Assembly: GCA_965247265.1 (NCBI GenBank)
Contig: OZ252002.1
Coordinates: 682,001 to 746,000, forward strand
Reading direction: 5' to 3'
Source of the DNA: G965247265 sp965247265
GTDB taxonomy: Bacteria > Pseudomonadota > Gammaproteobacteria > UBA4575
DNA: 64,000 nt
The notes under the pieces were generated by a model. The model worked only from the letters and a program-made list of their open reading frames with translations. It was not told where the DNA came from and did no database searches. Shown here one piece after another: positions 24,950 to 34,365 of this stretch. Position numbers and translations under genes: made by a program. Numbering within the stretch: position 1 is the stretch's first letter; every line of letters starts with the position of its first letter.

Positions 24950-25740
24950 GGTACTGACAAGTTAAACGCATCTGGGCGACAATTACTGGATGAATAAATC
25001 AAAAAGCTTGTATAAACGTCACCGATTTCCATCTGAAATTATTCAATATGCCGTCTGGCTCTACTATCGCTTCAACGTCAGTCATCGGGACATCGAAGAT
25101 CTATTAGCTGAACGCGGGATTGAAGTCAGTTATGAGTCCATTCGTATGTGGTGTAATAAGTTTGGTCCTCAATACGCCAGGCGATTGAAGCGAAAGCACC
25201 AGGGCTACGGTGATACATTTTACATAGATGAAGTATTCGTCAAAGTTCATGGTAAGCAACATTATTTATGGCGCGCGGTGAATCAGGATGGCGAAGTAGT
25301 TGATGTGTTTCTGCAATCACGCAGAGATGGCGCTGCAGCCAAGCGTTTTTTAAGCGCCTGATAAGAAACCATGGGAGTGAACCCAGAAAAATAGCCACGG
25401 ATAAGTTAAGAAGCTATGGCGTTGCACATCGAGAACTCATCCCAGAATCTATTCACGATACTTCTCAATACGCTAATAACCGAGCCGAGCTTTCGCATCA
25501 ACCGACGCGAGTTCGAGAGCGAGGAATGCGCCGATTTAAATCGATGCAGCAAGCGCAACGTTTTTTAAGTGCACATGCAGCGGTATATAATCTTTTCAAT
25601 CTTGGTCGTCATTTAGTATCAGCTAAGCATTTTCATCAACTTAGGGAGAACGCCTTTGCGTCTTGGAGATGTGCAACGGCGTTATAGAATACGTTTTTTC
25701 TAGAATTCGTAGATGTGTAAAAAGTTAACTTGTCAATACC
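24950..25740 (+). mobile_element. IS6-family insertion sequence, copy 1 (791 bp)
   Basis: The ends are inverted repeats GGTACTGACAAGTTAA (24950) and GGTATTGACAAGTTAA (complement, ending 25740), 15 of 16 matching. It holds one transposase gene. It matches copy 2 (43551-44342) in every part compared except a missing T in a T-run, which breaks the transposase. No 8-base target duplication is present (CTTGACTC left, ATAACTAT right). Confidence 0.93.
24990..25687 (+). pseudogene. IS6-type transposase, frameshifted
   Basis: The reading frame is intact for about 122 codons, then shifts at a run of six T (25346-25351), where the other copy has seven. Restoring one T gives the full 232-residue protein. 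The DDE residues lie in DTFYIDEVFVK, KIATDKLRSYG and NNRAELSHQPTRVRE. The difference could be a true mutation, a sequencing error, or a slippage site. Confidence 0.85.
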
Positions 25741-25783
25741 ATAACTATAAAGTAACTTCTAGCTAGTGAGTTAAATTTATAAG

Positions 25784-26794
25784 TTAGCGAAAATGGGTGT
25801 TTAATCCTATGAATGTCCCACCATTTTGTTCGCATAATGCTCGCATCAATGTGGCAAATCGAATACCCGTAACCTGTTCTTTATCTGGCCGGCTGAATTG
25901 AATCGGAAACCCAACTGCGTGTATGCGTACTAGACGGTTTCCATGTTTGTCTTTTTTGTTTATTTGAGCAACCTCGCGTAAAACTCTCTCAATCGAGGGA
26001 CCTGTAAACTCATCCCCAAAAACATAAAGACTAATTTTTTTATTACTTGAATAAAAAGTGCGTATCGCCGCAGTAATTCCTTCTACTGGACTGCTGTTAC
26101 TAAAAGGTTGCCAGTTGCGCAAAAGTTTTAAAACAACTTTTCGCCTTGCTGGCGTATCAGGGATCCATTTACCAGTATACTGTTTGAACATGTATTCACC
26201 CATATCATTCATAACCTGTATACCTTTAACCTTTGGATATACTTTTAGAACTTCGGTGAGTTTTTGTTGCACAGAACCCCAGCCGTGATTAAACATACTT
26301 CCAGACGTGTCAATGATAAAAATAATGTATTCACTAGCTATAGGGATGCCTCCTACCGTATTATCAGGTTCACTACGAGGAGGTAATATTTCTTGCTCTT
26401 GTAATCGCTTCATTTCTTCTGAGAGATCCTGTTTGGCAGATGCAAGCTGACCTTCTATTTTGTTTTGCACTGCTGCATCATCTTTTGAAGCAGAGTATTC
26501 ACCTTGAATAGAGGATAGATCACCTTGCAAGCGTGCAAGATTTTCGCGTTCCTCTGCAATTTGTTCCTTTTTGCTGACTAACTCACGATTTAATATGTGA
26601 GTTTCACCGCGCAAATCAAATAATTCTTGTTGTAAGTTTGCGACGAAATTATCAAGGTCTTTGCTATATTCTTCAAAAATTATCGGTTCAGCAGTTTTTG
26701 ATAGCACGAGCAGTAAAATGAGAGCACCAAATCCACAACAAACGCAGTCTAAGAATGACAAGCTAAAAATTTCTATATCACGACGTTTTTTCAT
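25784..26794 (-). CDS. Membrane-anchored coiled-coil/VWA protein (B-type stator-like, paralogue A)
   Basis: This encodes 336 residues. A short cytoplasmic start is followed by one membrane helix (about 12-32) with the motif FSLSFLDCVCCGFGALIL, in which Asp16 sits at the helix start like the ion-binding Asp of ExbD, TolR, MotB and ZorB. Residues 40-135 form a coiled coil, and a von Willebrand A domain follows with the metal site DTSGS at 162-166. It would project into the periplasm. It is the last gene of the nine-gene operon and a paralogue of the gene 3 bases upstream, sharing the membrane motif and layout. I infer a stator B subunit with a VWA head; its partners are unknown. Confidence 0.8.
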   Translation of the reverse strand: MKKRRDIEIFSLSFLDCVCCGFGALILLLVLSKTAEPIIFEEYSKDLDNFVANLQQELFDLRGETHILNRELVSKKEQIAEERENLARLQGDLSSIQGEYSASKDDAAVQNKIEGQLASAKQDLSEEMKRLQEQEILPPRSEPDNTVGGIPIASEYIIFIIDTSGSMFNHGWGSVQQKLTEVLKVYPKVKGIQVMNDMGEYMFKQYTGKWIPDTPARRKVVLKLLRNWQPFSNSSPVEGITAAIRTFYSSNKKISLYVFGDEFTGPSIERVLREVAQINKKDKHGNRLVRIHAVGFPIQFSRPDKEQVTGIRFATLMRALCEQNGGTFIGLNTHFR

Positions 26795-26797
26795 GCT

Positions 26798-27889
26798 TTA
26801 TGGCCAGTCATTTGAAGGGCTAAAAAAAGATCCATTTGTTCTTTGAGCAAGCTTCCAAAATTCGCTGGGTGCATCTGGGTCGCCCTCCATGTTGAAAAGA
26901 ATAATATTGACTGGAATATTCACAGGAAGCTTTTTCAACGCTTTTCTAAAATGATTTTTACGAGCTTTTGCAGATACTTTAGTAGTTATGGGCTTGGTTT
27001 CCCCGCGTGTTGGCAAACCATCTGTTAATAAGTAAATATTATCTGGTGGCGGTGTAAGTTCATCAATGCTTTTAAATGCGTGGAATAGGCTTGTGCCTTT
27101 TTCTGGTGAAGTGGCGTAAAAGTTGTCAACTGCCGTATTGAGATGTTTTAAGTTCCCTCCATCTAACCATTCACTAGTTTCTTCTGTGTATACTGGTGCA
27201 CTAGTTTCACTAAAAGTATAAATTTGAAACTGACTGGAAGGGGGGATTCGGGTTGTAATCCAGTCTACGGTGTAGAGAACTTGCTGCCATTTTGGAGCCA
27301 GAATTTTTTCTTCATAGGGCAAATTTCGAAATCGTAAAACATTAATAATTCTATCGGCTAGCATACTGGCTGAGCTATCTACCAAAATTAAAATTCGCTC
27401 TCCCCCCATTTTTAAACCGGTTAAATACTGGCGTTGGCCTTGTCCCGCAAATTGTCGTAAACGTTCTCCTTGTGATTCTGCATCTACAGCACCGCCTTCT
27501 AAGCGCTTTTGCTCCTCTTCCAATGACTGGGTATCTGTTTTTAACTCATTAATGTTTTCTTTGGTTGCAAGAGTGTCTCTACGATACTGTGCTAACTGAG
27601 TTTTACTTTGATTAATATTCTTAATAACTTCACTAGAAAGACCTTGTGTTACAACAAGCTCCTCATTAGTTTCTTGCAATGAATTCTTAAGTTCTACTAA
27701 ATATTTTTGCGCATCTAATACTTCAACATCAATTTTTGTAACTTCGCCTTTGACCTCATGATTTATTCTGTCTCTTCGCACATATGTGTTTGCATTTATA
27801 ATCATAAAAAATAATATAACAGCGCCAAATCCACAAAACATAACATCTAGAAATGCTAAACTAAATGCATTAACTGAACGGCGCTTCAT
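26798..27889 (-). CDS. Membrane-anchored coiled-coil/VWA protein (B-type stator-like, paralogue B)
   Basis: This encodes 363 residues with the same plan as its neighbour: a membrane helix (about 10-31) with motif FSLAFLDVMFCGFGAVIL and Asp15, a coiled coil (45-135), then a VWA domain with metal site DSSAS at 171-175 and strands ILILVDSSASML, YLLTDGLPT and VNIILFNMEG. It overlaps the Hsp70-like gene by 20 bases and is 3 bases from paralogue A. Two different B-type proteins beside one A-type channel gene suggest a heterodimer inside a single channel ring. No signal peptide is separate from the anchor. Confidence 0.8.
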   Translation of the reverse strand: MKRRSVNAFSLAFLDVMFCGFGAVILFFMIINANTYVRRDRINHEVKGEVTKIDVEVLDAQKYLVELKNSLQETNEELVVTQGLSSEVIKNINQSKTQLAQYRRDTLATKENINELKTDTQSLEEEQKRLEGGAVDAESQGERLRQFAGQGQRQYLTGLKMGGERILILVDSSASMLADRIINVLRFRNLPYEEKILAPKWQQVLYTVDWITTRIPPSSQFQIYTFSETSAPVYTEETSEWLDGGNLKHLNTAVDNFYATSPEKGTSLFHAFKSIDELTPPPDNIYLLTDGLPTRGETKPITTKVSAKARKNHFRKALKKLPVNIPVNIILFNMEGDPDAPSEFWKLAQRTNGSFFSPSNDWP

Positions 27890-29237
27890 TCGAGTGCACT
27901 TTAATAAAAGTTAATGGACTCTTATGATCGTCTATAAATAAACGATCACCAACCTGTATAGGCATTTGTGTATTTAGAGGTTCGTTATTTACCTTAACTA
28001 TACTGCTATTTAGCTTCTTAACCTCAACAAGCATGCCTATAGAAGATATTTTGCAAACTGTGTCGTCATTATCGATACTTTGTAATAGCAAGCAATTCCT
28101 GGATTTATTTTTTGCCACAAATAGATCTGTTTGAAGGGGGAATGCTTGGTGATTAAACAATACATGTGTAGGAATATCTGTGAGTTTTAATAAAGATCCT
28201 GAGTTAAACGTGATGTTTGGAATTGTAGTGTTATTATTTAATTTGACAGAGGTTGTATAATGAATTTGTTTGTCCTCTGTTTTAATACTTTCTTTATTTA
28301 GCAGTGCGTGTTCTGCAATTGTTATTTTATCGATAGCAATAACTGCACAGCCAGGCAACGTTTTTAAGAATCCTAATAACCCAAATACTTGTGTACATGA
28401 TGCCGAACATATAATCGTAATGGTTTCGTAACCGTGAAACAGCACATTTAAATAGTTAGCGATTTCACTAAACACCTTTTGATTGGCATGCAACAAGTAT
28501 TCTTTATTTAGCTGAACACTGTAAGTATTTGTGTCTGAAGATAATGAGCACTCAACGGTGTTAGAGGTTTCTAATGCGTTTAACCAAAGCGGCAGCTTGT
28601 CAAAATACTGTTGTTCATCAACGGCTAAGTGCATGGGATCAAAGCGAGTTTCAGCAATAAACTTGTTTGCAATCGTTTTAGCAAGATTATTTATTAATGA
28701 TTGTAAGCCGTATGATAAAACTTTGTTCGGTTGATTTACTGAAACACTTTTATTGTCGGAAATTATTTCTGTTATCGCTATACGATCTTGAAGCAAGTCT
28801 AAGAATACGTTTTTGCAGTTAGGTATAGGCCTTTGAATTGCAAGAACTGCATTACTAGCAATTCCTACTACAGGAATTGCTAGTTTTTCGCTGACACCGA
28901 GTAACAGCCCTAGGTCTTGTTTGCTTAGTGTATTCGGAGTTGTGATAAGTGCTTCATAGTTGTTTTTAGGAAGATTTCCACAGATAGCTTTAAGGTGACG
29001 ATATGCAAGTTCGGCATTGCTAACAATAAGTTTAGTATTACTATTAGAAGACAAGTAACCCCAAAACTGAGCACTTATTTCGCGAGGGCGGAGCCGTGCT
29101 TTTTGTTGCGCGGGCTCACCTATGATTATCGACTGATCAGATTCAATTAATGCGTAACTTGCACTATCTACTAATATTTGCGCCCCGTCACTAACTCGTA
29201 CGCCTATATCATATATTTCTATAACAATAGTCGTCAC
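27870..29237 (-). CDS. Degenerate Hsp70/actin-like protein with FHA-like C-terminus
   Basis: This encodes 455 residues. The N-terminal 340 have the order of an Hsp70/actin ATPase: a first strand pair with IVIEIYDIGVRVSDG in place of GIDxGT, an IPVVGIASNAVLAI helix, a second phosphate-like strand VFLDLLQDRIAITEI and a GLQSLINNLAKTIANKF helix. Key Gly and Thr residues of the phosphate loops are missing, so ATP hydrolysis is doubtful. The last 100 residues are beta-rich and end VGDRLFIDDHKS, like an FHA domain. The protein appears cytoplasmic. It sits between the channel gene (13 bases) and the VWA pair (20-base overlap), so it may dock to the cytoplasmic face of the channel. Confidence 0.65.
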   Translation of the reverse strand: MTTIVIEIYDIGVRVSDGAQILVDSASYALIESDQSIIIGEPAQQKARLRPREISAQFWGYLSSNSNTKLIVSNAELAYRHLKAICGNLPKNNYEALITTPNTLSKQDLGLLLGVSEKLAIPVVGIASNAVLAIQRPIPNCKNVFLDLLQDRIAITEIISDNKSVSVNQPNKVLSYGLQSLINNLAKTIANKFIAETRFDPMHLAVDEQQYFDKLPLWLNALETSNTVECSLSSDTNTYSVQLNKEYLLHANQKVFSEIANYLNVLFHGYETITIICSASCTQVFGLLGFLKTLPGCAVIAIDKITIAEHALLNKESIKTEDKQIHYTTSVKLNNNTTIPNITFNSGSLLKLTDIPTHVLFNHQAFPLQTDLFVAKNKSRNCLLLQSIDNDDTVCKISSIGMLVEVKKLNSSIVKVNNEPLNTQMPIQVGDRLFIDDHKSPLTFIKVHSNEAPFS

Positions 29238-29250
29238 TACATATTAACCT

Positions 29251-30048
29251 TTACTGCACTTGCAAATGACGAATTAGATTATTGTTACAATAATTCTGTG
29301 TGTCTAATATAAACCTTTCTTGCAATAGCTGTATCTGATGAACAATAAACATCAGTACAATACTGATGCATAACGCTATTAATGTAGAGTTGAAGGCTAC
29401 ACCTAAGCTTTCGGTAACGCCTGCTATATCACCCTCGACCGCCTTATGTGCTTGCCCAAGCGCGTCACCAATTCCACGCACAGTTCCTAAGAAGCCAATA
29501 GAAGGAATTGCCCACGTAATATAGCGAATAGTTGATAATTCAGAATCCAGTTTTTCAGACTCTGATTCACAAATTATATTTGTAGCTGAAGAAACATCCT
29601 GAATATTTTTTGTCGAGCTAAAACGATGTAATGCAATTTGCAGTGCTCGTGGCAAGAGGTAATTCTGTACTTCAGGTGGCAAGGCTTGTATTTGTCTCGA
29701 TAAGTCGCGTGTGTCTTGTGGTAAAAATTTAATTCCTTCTTTAGCGTGCAAGATATCTTTTTCAAGCAAACTACGTTCTTTAATTAAGGCGGCAGCTTTA
29801 TACGACATGATCACTAATGCCCAAAACATCAAAATAAAACAAGCTTCTTGCTCGTAGTCACGTACTAATATGTAGATAGAGCGTTTAGGCACATAATTTT
29901 TATCAACATTTATTTGCACAGCTTGTTGTTCTAATTCAGCTTCTGCATTTGGACGTATTACGGCAACATAAGCTGCATGCACAATGATAATGATAATTAA
30001 TAAGCTGAATACTTGATAGATTAATTCAAAAGGAAAATTTTTATTCAT
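29251..30048 (-). CDS. MotA/TolQ/ExbB-type channel subunit
   Basis: This encodes 265 residues. Membrane helices lie at about 9-29, 70-88, 177-200 and 220-245. The family core is clear in the last two: AIPSIGFLGTVRGIGDALGQA and SLGVAFNSTLIALCISIVLMFIVHQ. Such subunits form a pentameric ring that conducts H+ or Na+ around two B subunits and drives movement across the envelope. The B partners here are probably the two VWA proteins encoded 0.7-3 kb downstream in the same operon. A loop of about 80 residues (90-170) lies between helices 2 and 3 in the cytoplasm. Confidence 0.9.
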   Translation of the reverse strand: MNKNFPFELIYQVFSLLIIIIIVHAAYVAVIRPNAEAELEQQAVQINVDKNYVPKRSIYILVRDYEQEACFILMFWALVIMSYKAAALIKERSLLEKDILHAKEGIKFLPQDTRDLSRQIQALPPEVQNYLLPRALQIALHRFSSTKNIQDVSSATNIICESESEKLDSELSTIRYITWAIPSIGFLGTVRGIGDALGQAHKAVEGDIAGVTESLGVAFNSTLIALCISIVLMFIVHQIQLLQERFILDTQNYCNNNLIRHLQVQ

Positions 30049-30054
30049 TTAGAT

Positions 30055-30297
30055 TTAAATATCCGTTGGAAATGCAACAGGTTTGTCTGAAGATACTTCT
30101 TCGCTTGGTATAAATTCTTCAAGGGTGTTAACGTCACTGCGTTTACCAGATCTTACTGTTGTAGGGGTGTCTGGTTTTTGCCTTTTTTCCACAACTTCGT
30201 CCTCACTAGATTCATCTTGGTTTGCTATTGCAATTAAACAATAATTATTAAGAATAAACATGAACAATAATAGGGCCAATAACTTTTTTATATTCAT
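30055..30297 (-). CDS. Small secreted acidic protein in the channel operon
   Basis: This encodes 80 residues with a signal peptide or anchor (about 1-26, KKLLALLLFMFILNNYCLI) and a hydrophilic mature chain rich in Glu, Ser and Asp, with no recognised domain. It is tightly packed (6-base gaps on both sides) between the channel gene and the FHA-PEGA-FGE gene, so it is co-transcribed. It could be a small periplasmic subunit, perhaps disordered. It is an obvious target when looking for this operon in other genomes. Confidence 0.65.
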   Translation of the reverse strand: MNIKKLLALLLFMFILNNYCLIAIANQDESSEDEVVEKRQKPDTPTTVRSGKRSDVNTLEEFIPSEEVSSDKPVAFPTDI

Positions 30298-30303
30298 GCG
30301 TGT

Positions 30304-32712
30304 TTAGTCTATGTACTTTGCTATTCGGAAACCAACATCAATGCGTTTTATGTTATCTCTATCACGATAACTTAAGCGAGTGGTGCTTATATCACCTCGC
30401 ATCCAAGAGGCTCCTCGAATCACATGCTTTTTACCTGTAGCAGGCCCTATGGGATCGACAAATATTTCACCACTTAAGCTAGGGTAAATACTATGATAAT
30501 CATGACTCCATTCAGCAATATTTCCATCAAGATCATATATGCCGTACCGATTAGGTTTATATTTTCCAACGGGCGCTACAGCGATGAAGCCATCATTATA
30601 ATCTGTGATGGTTTGATCTAGCATCGTTGCCGCAGATAAGTCTGCAAAGTTTCCATAAACTGATTCAGGGGGGTACGAATTACCCCATCCATATTTTTGT
30701 GTGTCACCGCTACTTTGTACGCGAGCTACCCATGCCCATTCACTTTCTGTTGGTAAGCGATAACCAGAAGGAAGAGGTGTTATCGCCACTAATGTTTTAT
30801 TTTTCTCTTTATATACTTTTTTAAGGCCATCTTTTTCACTTAGCCAGTTACAATAACGTGCAGCATCTTCCCAACTTATATTAACAACAGGAAAATTTGG
30901 CGCAGATAAGTCATTACCTTTATATGAGCCTGAATTATGCGTAGCTATATATTTATTGAATTGAGAATTTGTAATTTCAGTCGTGCTTATATAAAAAGGT
31001 CTTCTGAGTTCAACATTGTGCAATGTCTCATTTGACCGCCGCCCTTGTTCACGCCTAGATGAGCCCATCGGAAATATTCCACCAATGATTAACTTTAGCT
31101 CCTGACCTTGACTTGTTCGAATTGAAGTTGGTTTATCTATTTTTGTGGCACTTGTAATTCTACTCAGACTGACATTTATAACTTTAGGCGCATTATTAGA
31201 AGGGGTTACCATTTTCTCTATTACCTCATAGCCAGATTTCCTTATTTCTAATCGCTGTGGCGCACTTGGGAGAGATATTTTTAATTCACCACCATTACCG
31301 ACAAATTTACCATTAACAAAAACTTCTGAATCTTTTGGTTCGACGTTTAGTATAACGGTTCCTAAAATAGCTTCGAGTTCTTCGAATAGCGTTTGTTGTT
31401 CTCCAGGCTTTAGGGTTACCACTTTATGATTAGCTCTGAAACCGGGTTTGGACAAGATTAACGTATGTTCGGTATTAGGATTAAGGCGTATTGTTAAAGG
31501 TGTAATTCCTTTTTCAACATCTGTTATCGACACAGATGCTTTTGAAGGGGCGCTTGTAATAACCAAATGACTAGGGCTACTAAATAACATAGCTAAAGGT
31601 AATTGCAACGGTTCATTTTCAATAACTATAAAGTCAGTTGTGTAAGGCATATAGTCTTGATGGCGGAGTTCCAGGTTATATTTTCCAGCAAGCAAGTCTA
31701 AACTCAATTCTGTAAGCCCTTTTCTTTCCCCATTAATCCATACCACGGCATTCGGAGGATCAGAGTTAATTTTAACTTCTGACCAGTTTGGCAAAAGTTC
31801 AATATTTAACTTTTGGTATTTTTCTTTTCCTTCAATGATCAATTGAGTTGAATAAGGTTGGTAACGATTTGCAATTGCCGTCAATGAGTATGTTCCAGCT
31901 GCAAGTTCTAAATTACTAATAGGTGTAAAATTATAATCTTTATCATCAATAAAAACACTAACACCTTCTTCCGGTACGCTAGAGATAGTTAAAAAACCTG
32001 GTTTTTTTTGTAATGAAAATGAAAGCGTCTGCGATTGATGCTTAGTAATTTTTATATTTTTTTGTATCGGCACATAACCTGGTTTAGTTATTTCAAGTTC
32101 ATACTCACCAGGTTGAACAAGGTAGCGGCCTCTAATTTCTATAGGCCAAATTTTTCCGCTTAACTCAACATGGTCTGGAATGGGTTCCACAATAATTAAC
32201 AATGTTTTAGCAGTAAAAACATAAGCAATGGTTAACAATAATAAAGCAACTACTATTGATCCAGCATAGGATATGAAGCGAGCAAATATATTTGTAGGTT
32301 TCTTATTAGGGCTTGTTATTGGAACAGTAACTGGCTCAATCAATTCACCATGCTCTGCGACTTCATGACTAGGAGTTACAAGATGAGATTGTTCGTTATT
32401 CAAAGAAATCGAAAGCGTGTCGCCTATATGTTCACAATGAAAGGTTGTGGCTTCTATTTGTAAAATATCATCGTGCTGTATTTCTTTTTGCCCTGTTACC
32501 TTTTCACCATTAATTAGTATTTTTAATTCATCTTTATCTGATTCTATATAAGTGCGATTAACAATAATAAGTAAAAAAGCAGCTGCTTTTAATGAGTTTT
32601 CGCTACTAATTCGTATGTCAGCATTAGGGTGTGACCCAATCGCTAAAGGAAAGTCTGCGTGGGTATAGAATTTTGGCCCACTGCTATCGGTGATACAAAC
32701 TTGTTTTATCAT
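30304..32712 (-). CDS. FHA - membrane helix - PEGA repeats - FGE/SUMF1 domain protein
   Basis: This encodes 802 residues from ATG at 32712 (a TTG at 32787 would extend it 25 residues into the previous gene). Order: cytoplasmic FHA-like domain (1-95, LAIGSHPNADIRIS), a membrane helix near 150-172, then PEGA-type beta repeats (about 175-520, each with patterns such as VKINSDPPNAVVWINGERKG), and a C-terminal formylglycine-generating-enzyme/SUMF1-like domain (about 545-800, GYRLPTESEWAWVAR and WMRGDISTTRLSYRDRDN). The FGE fold here is probably structural or binding, since catalytic cysteines of true FGE were not confirmed. It links a cytoplasmic signal reader to the periplasm or peptidoglycan. 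Confidence 0.85.
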   Translation of the reverse strand: MIKQVCITDSSGPKFYTHADFPLAIGSHPNADIRISSENSLKAAAFLLIIVNRTYIESDKDELKILINGEKVTGQKEIQHDDILQIEATTFHCEHIGDTLSISLNNEQSHLVTPSHEVAEHGELIEPVTVPITSPNKKPTNIFARFISYAGSIVVALLLLTIAYVFTAKTLLIIVEPIPDHVELSGKIWPIEIRGRYLVQPGEYELEITKPGYVPIQKNIKITKHQSQTLSFSLQKKPGFLTISSVPEEGVSVFIDDKDYNFTPISNLELAAGTYSLTAIANRYQPYSTQLIIEGKEKYQKLNIELLPNWSEVKINSDPPNAVVWINGERKGLTELSLDLLAGKYNLELRHQDYMPYTTDFIVIENEPLQLPLAMLFSSPSHLVITSAPSKASVSITDVEKGITPLTIRLNPNTEHTLILSKPGFRANHKVVTLKPGEQQTLFEELEAILGTVILNVEPKDSEVFVNGKFVGNGGELKISLPSAPQRLEIRKSGYEVIEKMVTPSNNAPKVINVSLSRITSATKIDKPTSIRTSQGQELKLIIGGIFPMGSSRREQGRRSNETLHNVELRRPFYISTTEITNSQFNKYIATHNSGSYKGNDLSAPNFPVVNISWEDAARYCNWLSEKDGLKKVYKEKNKTLVAITPLPSGYRLPTESEWAWVARVQSSGDTQKYGWGNSYPPESVYGNFADLSAATMLDQTITDYNDGFIAVAPVGKYKPNRYGIYDLDGNIAEWSHDYHSIYPSLSGEIFVDPIGPATGKKHVIRGASWMRGDISTTRLSYRDRDNIKRIDVGFRIAKYID

Positions 32713-32758
32713 TATTACTAGAAAGATTATTTCACTTATTATGTAAGGTTCATTATGT

Positions 32759-34282
32759 CTATATTGGGTCCTTACATATAACGGCAATAGTATTTTTTTT
32801 CATATCTGCAGATACATTTAGTACCGCTCTTACATCACGATAACCAGGACGTGAGCCTACTATGGTGTATTTGCCAAGTTTAAGTGTAACGTCTTTATTT
32901 TCAAATTGGCCAAATTTACCAACTTTATAAATAACGACATTAGTCTGATTGTCAGATAATAATTTAATGGTTACCGGTATACTTGCACGCTTAATAAGCT
33001 CTTCTAAAGTGTTGGCTCCATTTTCAATTTTACTGCCAGGAGCTTCCAGAAGCGCTATTTCCTCTAATAGCATATGTGCTTCAGCTCTAACTTGCATAGC
33101 GTTTAAACGCTCTTTTTCTTCTATGTAGCTATCAAGTTTTGTCAATATTTGCGTGCGTTGTTGATTACGCGCAAGGCCATCAGATGCAGGTTTTGAATTC
33201 GGTGAAAGCTCGAGAATTTGCTGATAACTTTTAGAAGCATACCCCCATTCTTCTTTTTCTTCGAAGTAATTAGCTTCAACTGTCAAAGATGCAATTTTTT
33301 CTTGGCGAATTGTTTGATTTATTTTATTTAGACCTTTTTTCGGCTGATCTGATTTTGGAAATAATGTTTGTGCAGTTTCAAATGCGTTGCGCGCATCTTC
33401 ATACTCTCTTGCATCAAGCGAAGTATATCCAAGCGCGATTAAGCGTGAAAACTCTGTTTCTTTAAGCCGCATGTCTACCCTGTCAATCGCAGATTTTGCT
33501 ACTGTCGATAGCGGGTCTAGGGAAAATGCTTCCTCATATACTTTCTTTGCATCAGCTAAACGGCCTGCAGCCTCGAGGTTGCCTCCTTTTTCTAATATTT
33601 CAAAAAGTTCGTAAATGGTTTCAGCGCGTTTTAAGCCATTAATAGCTTGGAGATTTTTATCATCAATGGCTTTAGCAATTTCAAAATTGAAAATAGCTGT
33701 TTCTTGTTCACCTTGTTGTAATGCAAGCTCGCCTTTTTTTAGATGTTTTTCTAGAGTTGGTTCAACTTGCGATTCAATTCCATCAAGGGCACTAATTGTG
33801 TTTTGATAAGAAAGAATGGCATCTTGGTAATTTTTTTTACGAAATTGTTCATCGCCAGAATCACCTAGAGATACAGCCATTAAATATTCTTTTTCTGCCC
33901 ATCGCTTCACTCCTTTTTGCTGAAGGGACTCCTGCTTTTTAATAACCTGAGCTAGTAATTTTTCAGCTTCTATTTTTAGAGCGGCGATTTCTTCAGGAGA
34001 TAACGTAGATATTTCTAGAACTTCGATTTCAGGAATTTCAGATGGCATATGTTCCAGTTTTGGAAGTTCTACTGTTGCTGGAATTGGCTTTTGCTGTTTT
34101 TCTACAATATCTGGGAGAAAGAAAAATACAGAAATACCACATGCAATCAGAATCGGGAATGCAAACCAAAGAAATGGTTTTGCAATTACTAGCTTATGTT
34201 CACGCTTGATGTTCGTGACATTTTGGTCTTGAATTGATTTAAACTCAATCGCTTCAATCGGCTTGGAGTCATTCTCACGCAT
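32759..34282 (-). CDS. Membrane-anchored TPR protein with PEGA-like tail
   Basis: This encodes 507 residues. A basic cytoplasmic start (about 1-35) leads into one membrane helix (FLWFAFPILIACGISVFFFL, about 36-55). A Pro-rich and acidic section is followed by TPR-like helical repeats (about 120-400, for example YQDAILSYQNTISAL and AKKVYEEAFSLDP), and the last 80 residues are PEGA-like (KYTIVGSRPGYRDVRAVLNV). Most of the chain should be periplasmic, a scaffold for protein contacts. It ends 46 bases before the chosen start of the FHA-PEGA-FGE gene and follows the lipoprotein gene by 83 bases. Confidence 0.8.
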   Translation of the reverse strand: MRENDSKPIEAIEFKSIQDQNVTNIKREHKLVIAKPFLWFAFPILIACGISVFFFLPDIVEKQQKPIPATVELPKLEHMPSEIPEIEVLEISTLSPEEIAALKIEAEKLLAQVIKKQESLQQKGVKRWAEKEYLMAVSLGDSGDEQFRKKNYQDAILSYQNTISALDGIESQVEPTLEKHLKKGELALQQGEQETAIFNFEIAKAIDDKNLQAINGLKRAETIYELFEILEKGGNLEAAGRLADAKKVYEEAFSLDPLSTVAKSAIDRVDMRLKETEFSRLIALGYTSLDAREYEDARNAFETAQTLFPKSDQPKKGLNKINQTIRQEKIASLTVEANYFEEKEEWGYASKSYQQILELSPNSKPASDGLARNQQRTQILTKLDSYIEEKERLNAMQVRAEAHMLLEEIALLEAPGSKIENGANTLEELIKRASIPVTIKLLSDNQTNVVIYKVGKFGQFENKDVTLKLGKYTIVGSRPGYRDVRAVLNVSADMKKNTIAVICKDPI

Positions 34283-34365
34283 AGCACATAACTTATTTTA
34301 CTGTATAATTGATTTAATCAAGGATTGCTGAATTCATGCAGCATTCGAACGAACAATTAGGAACG

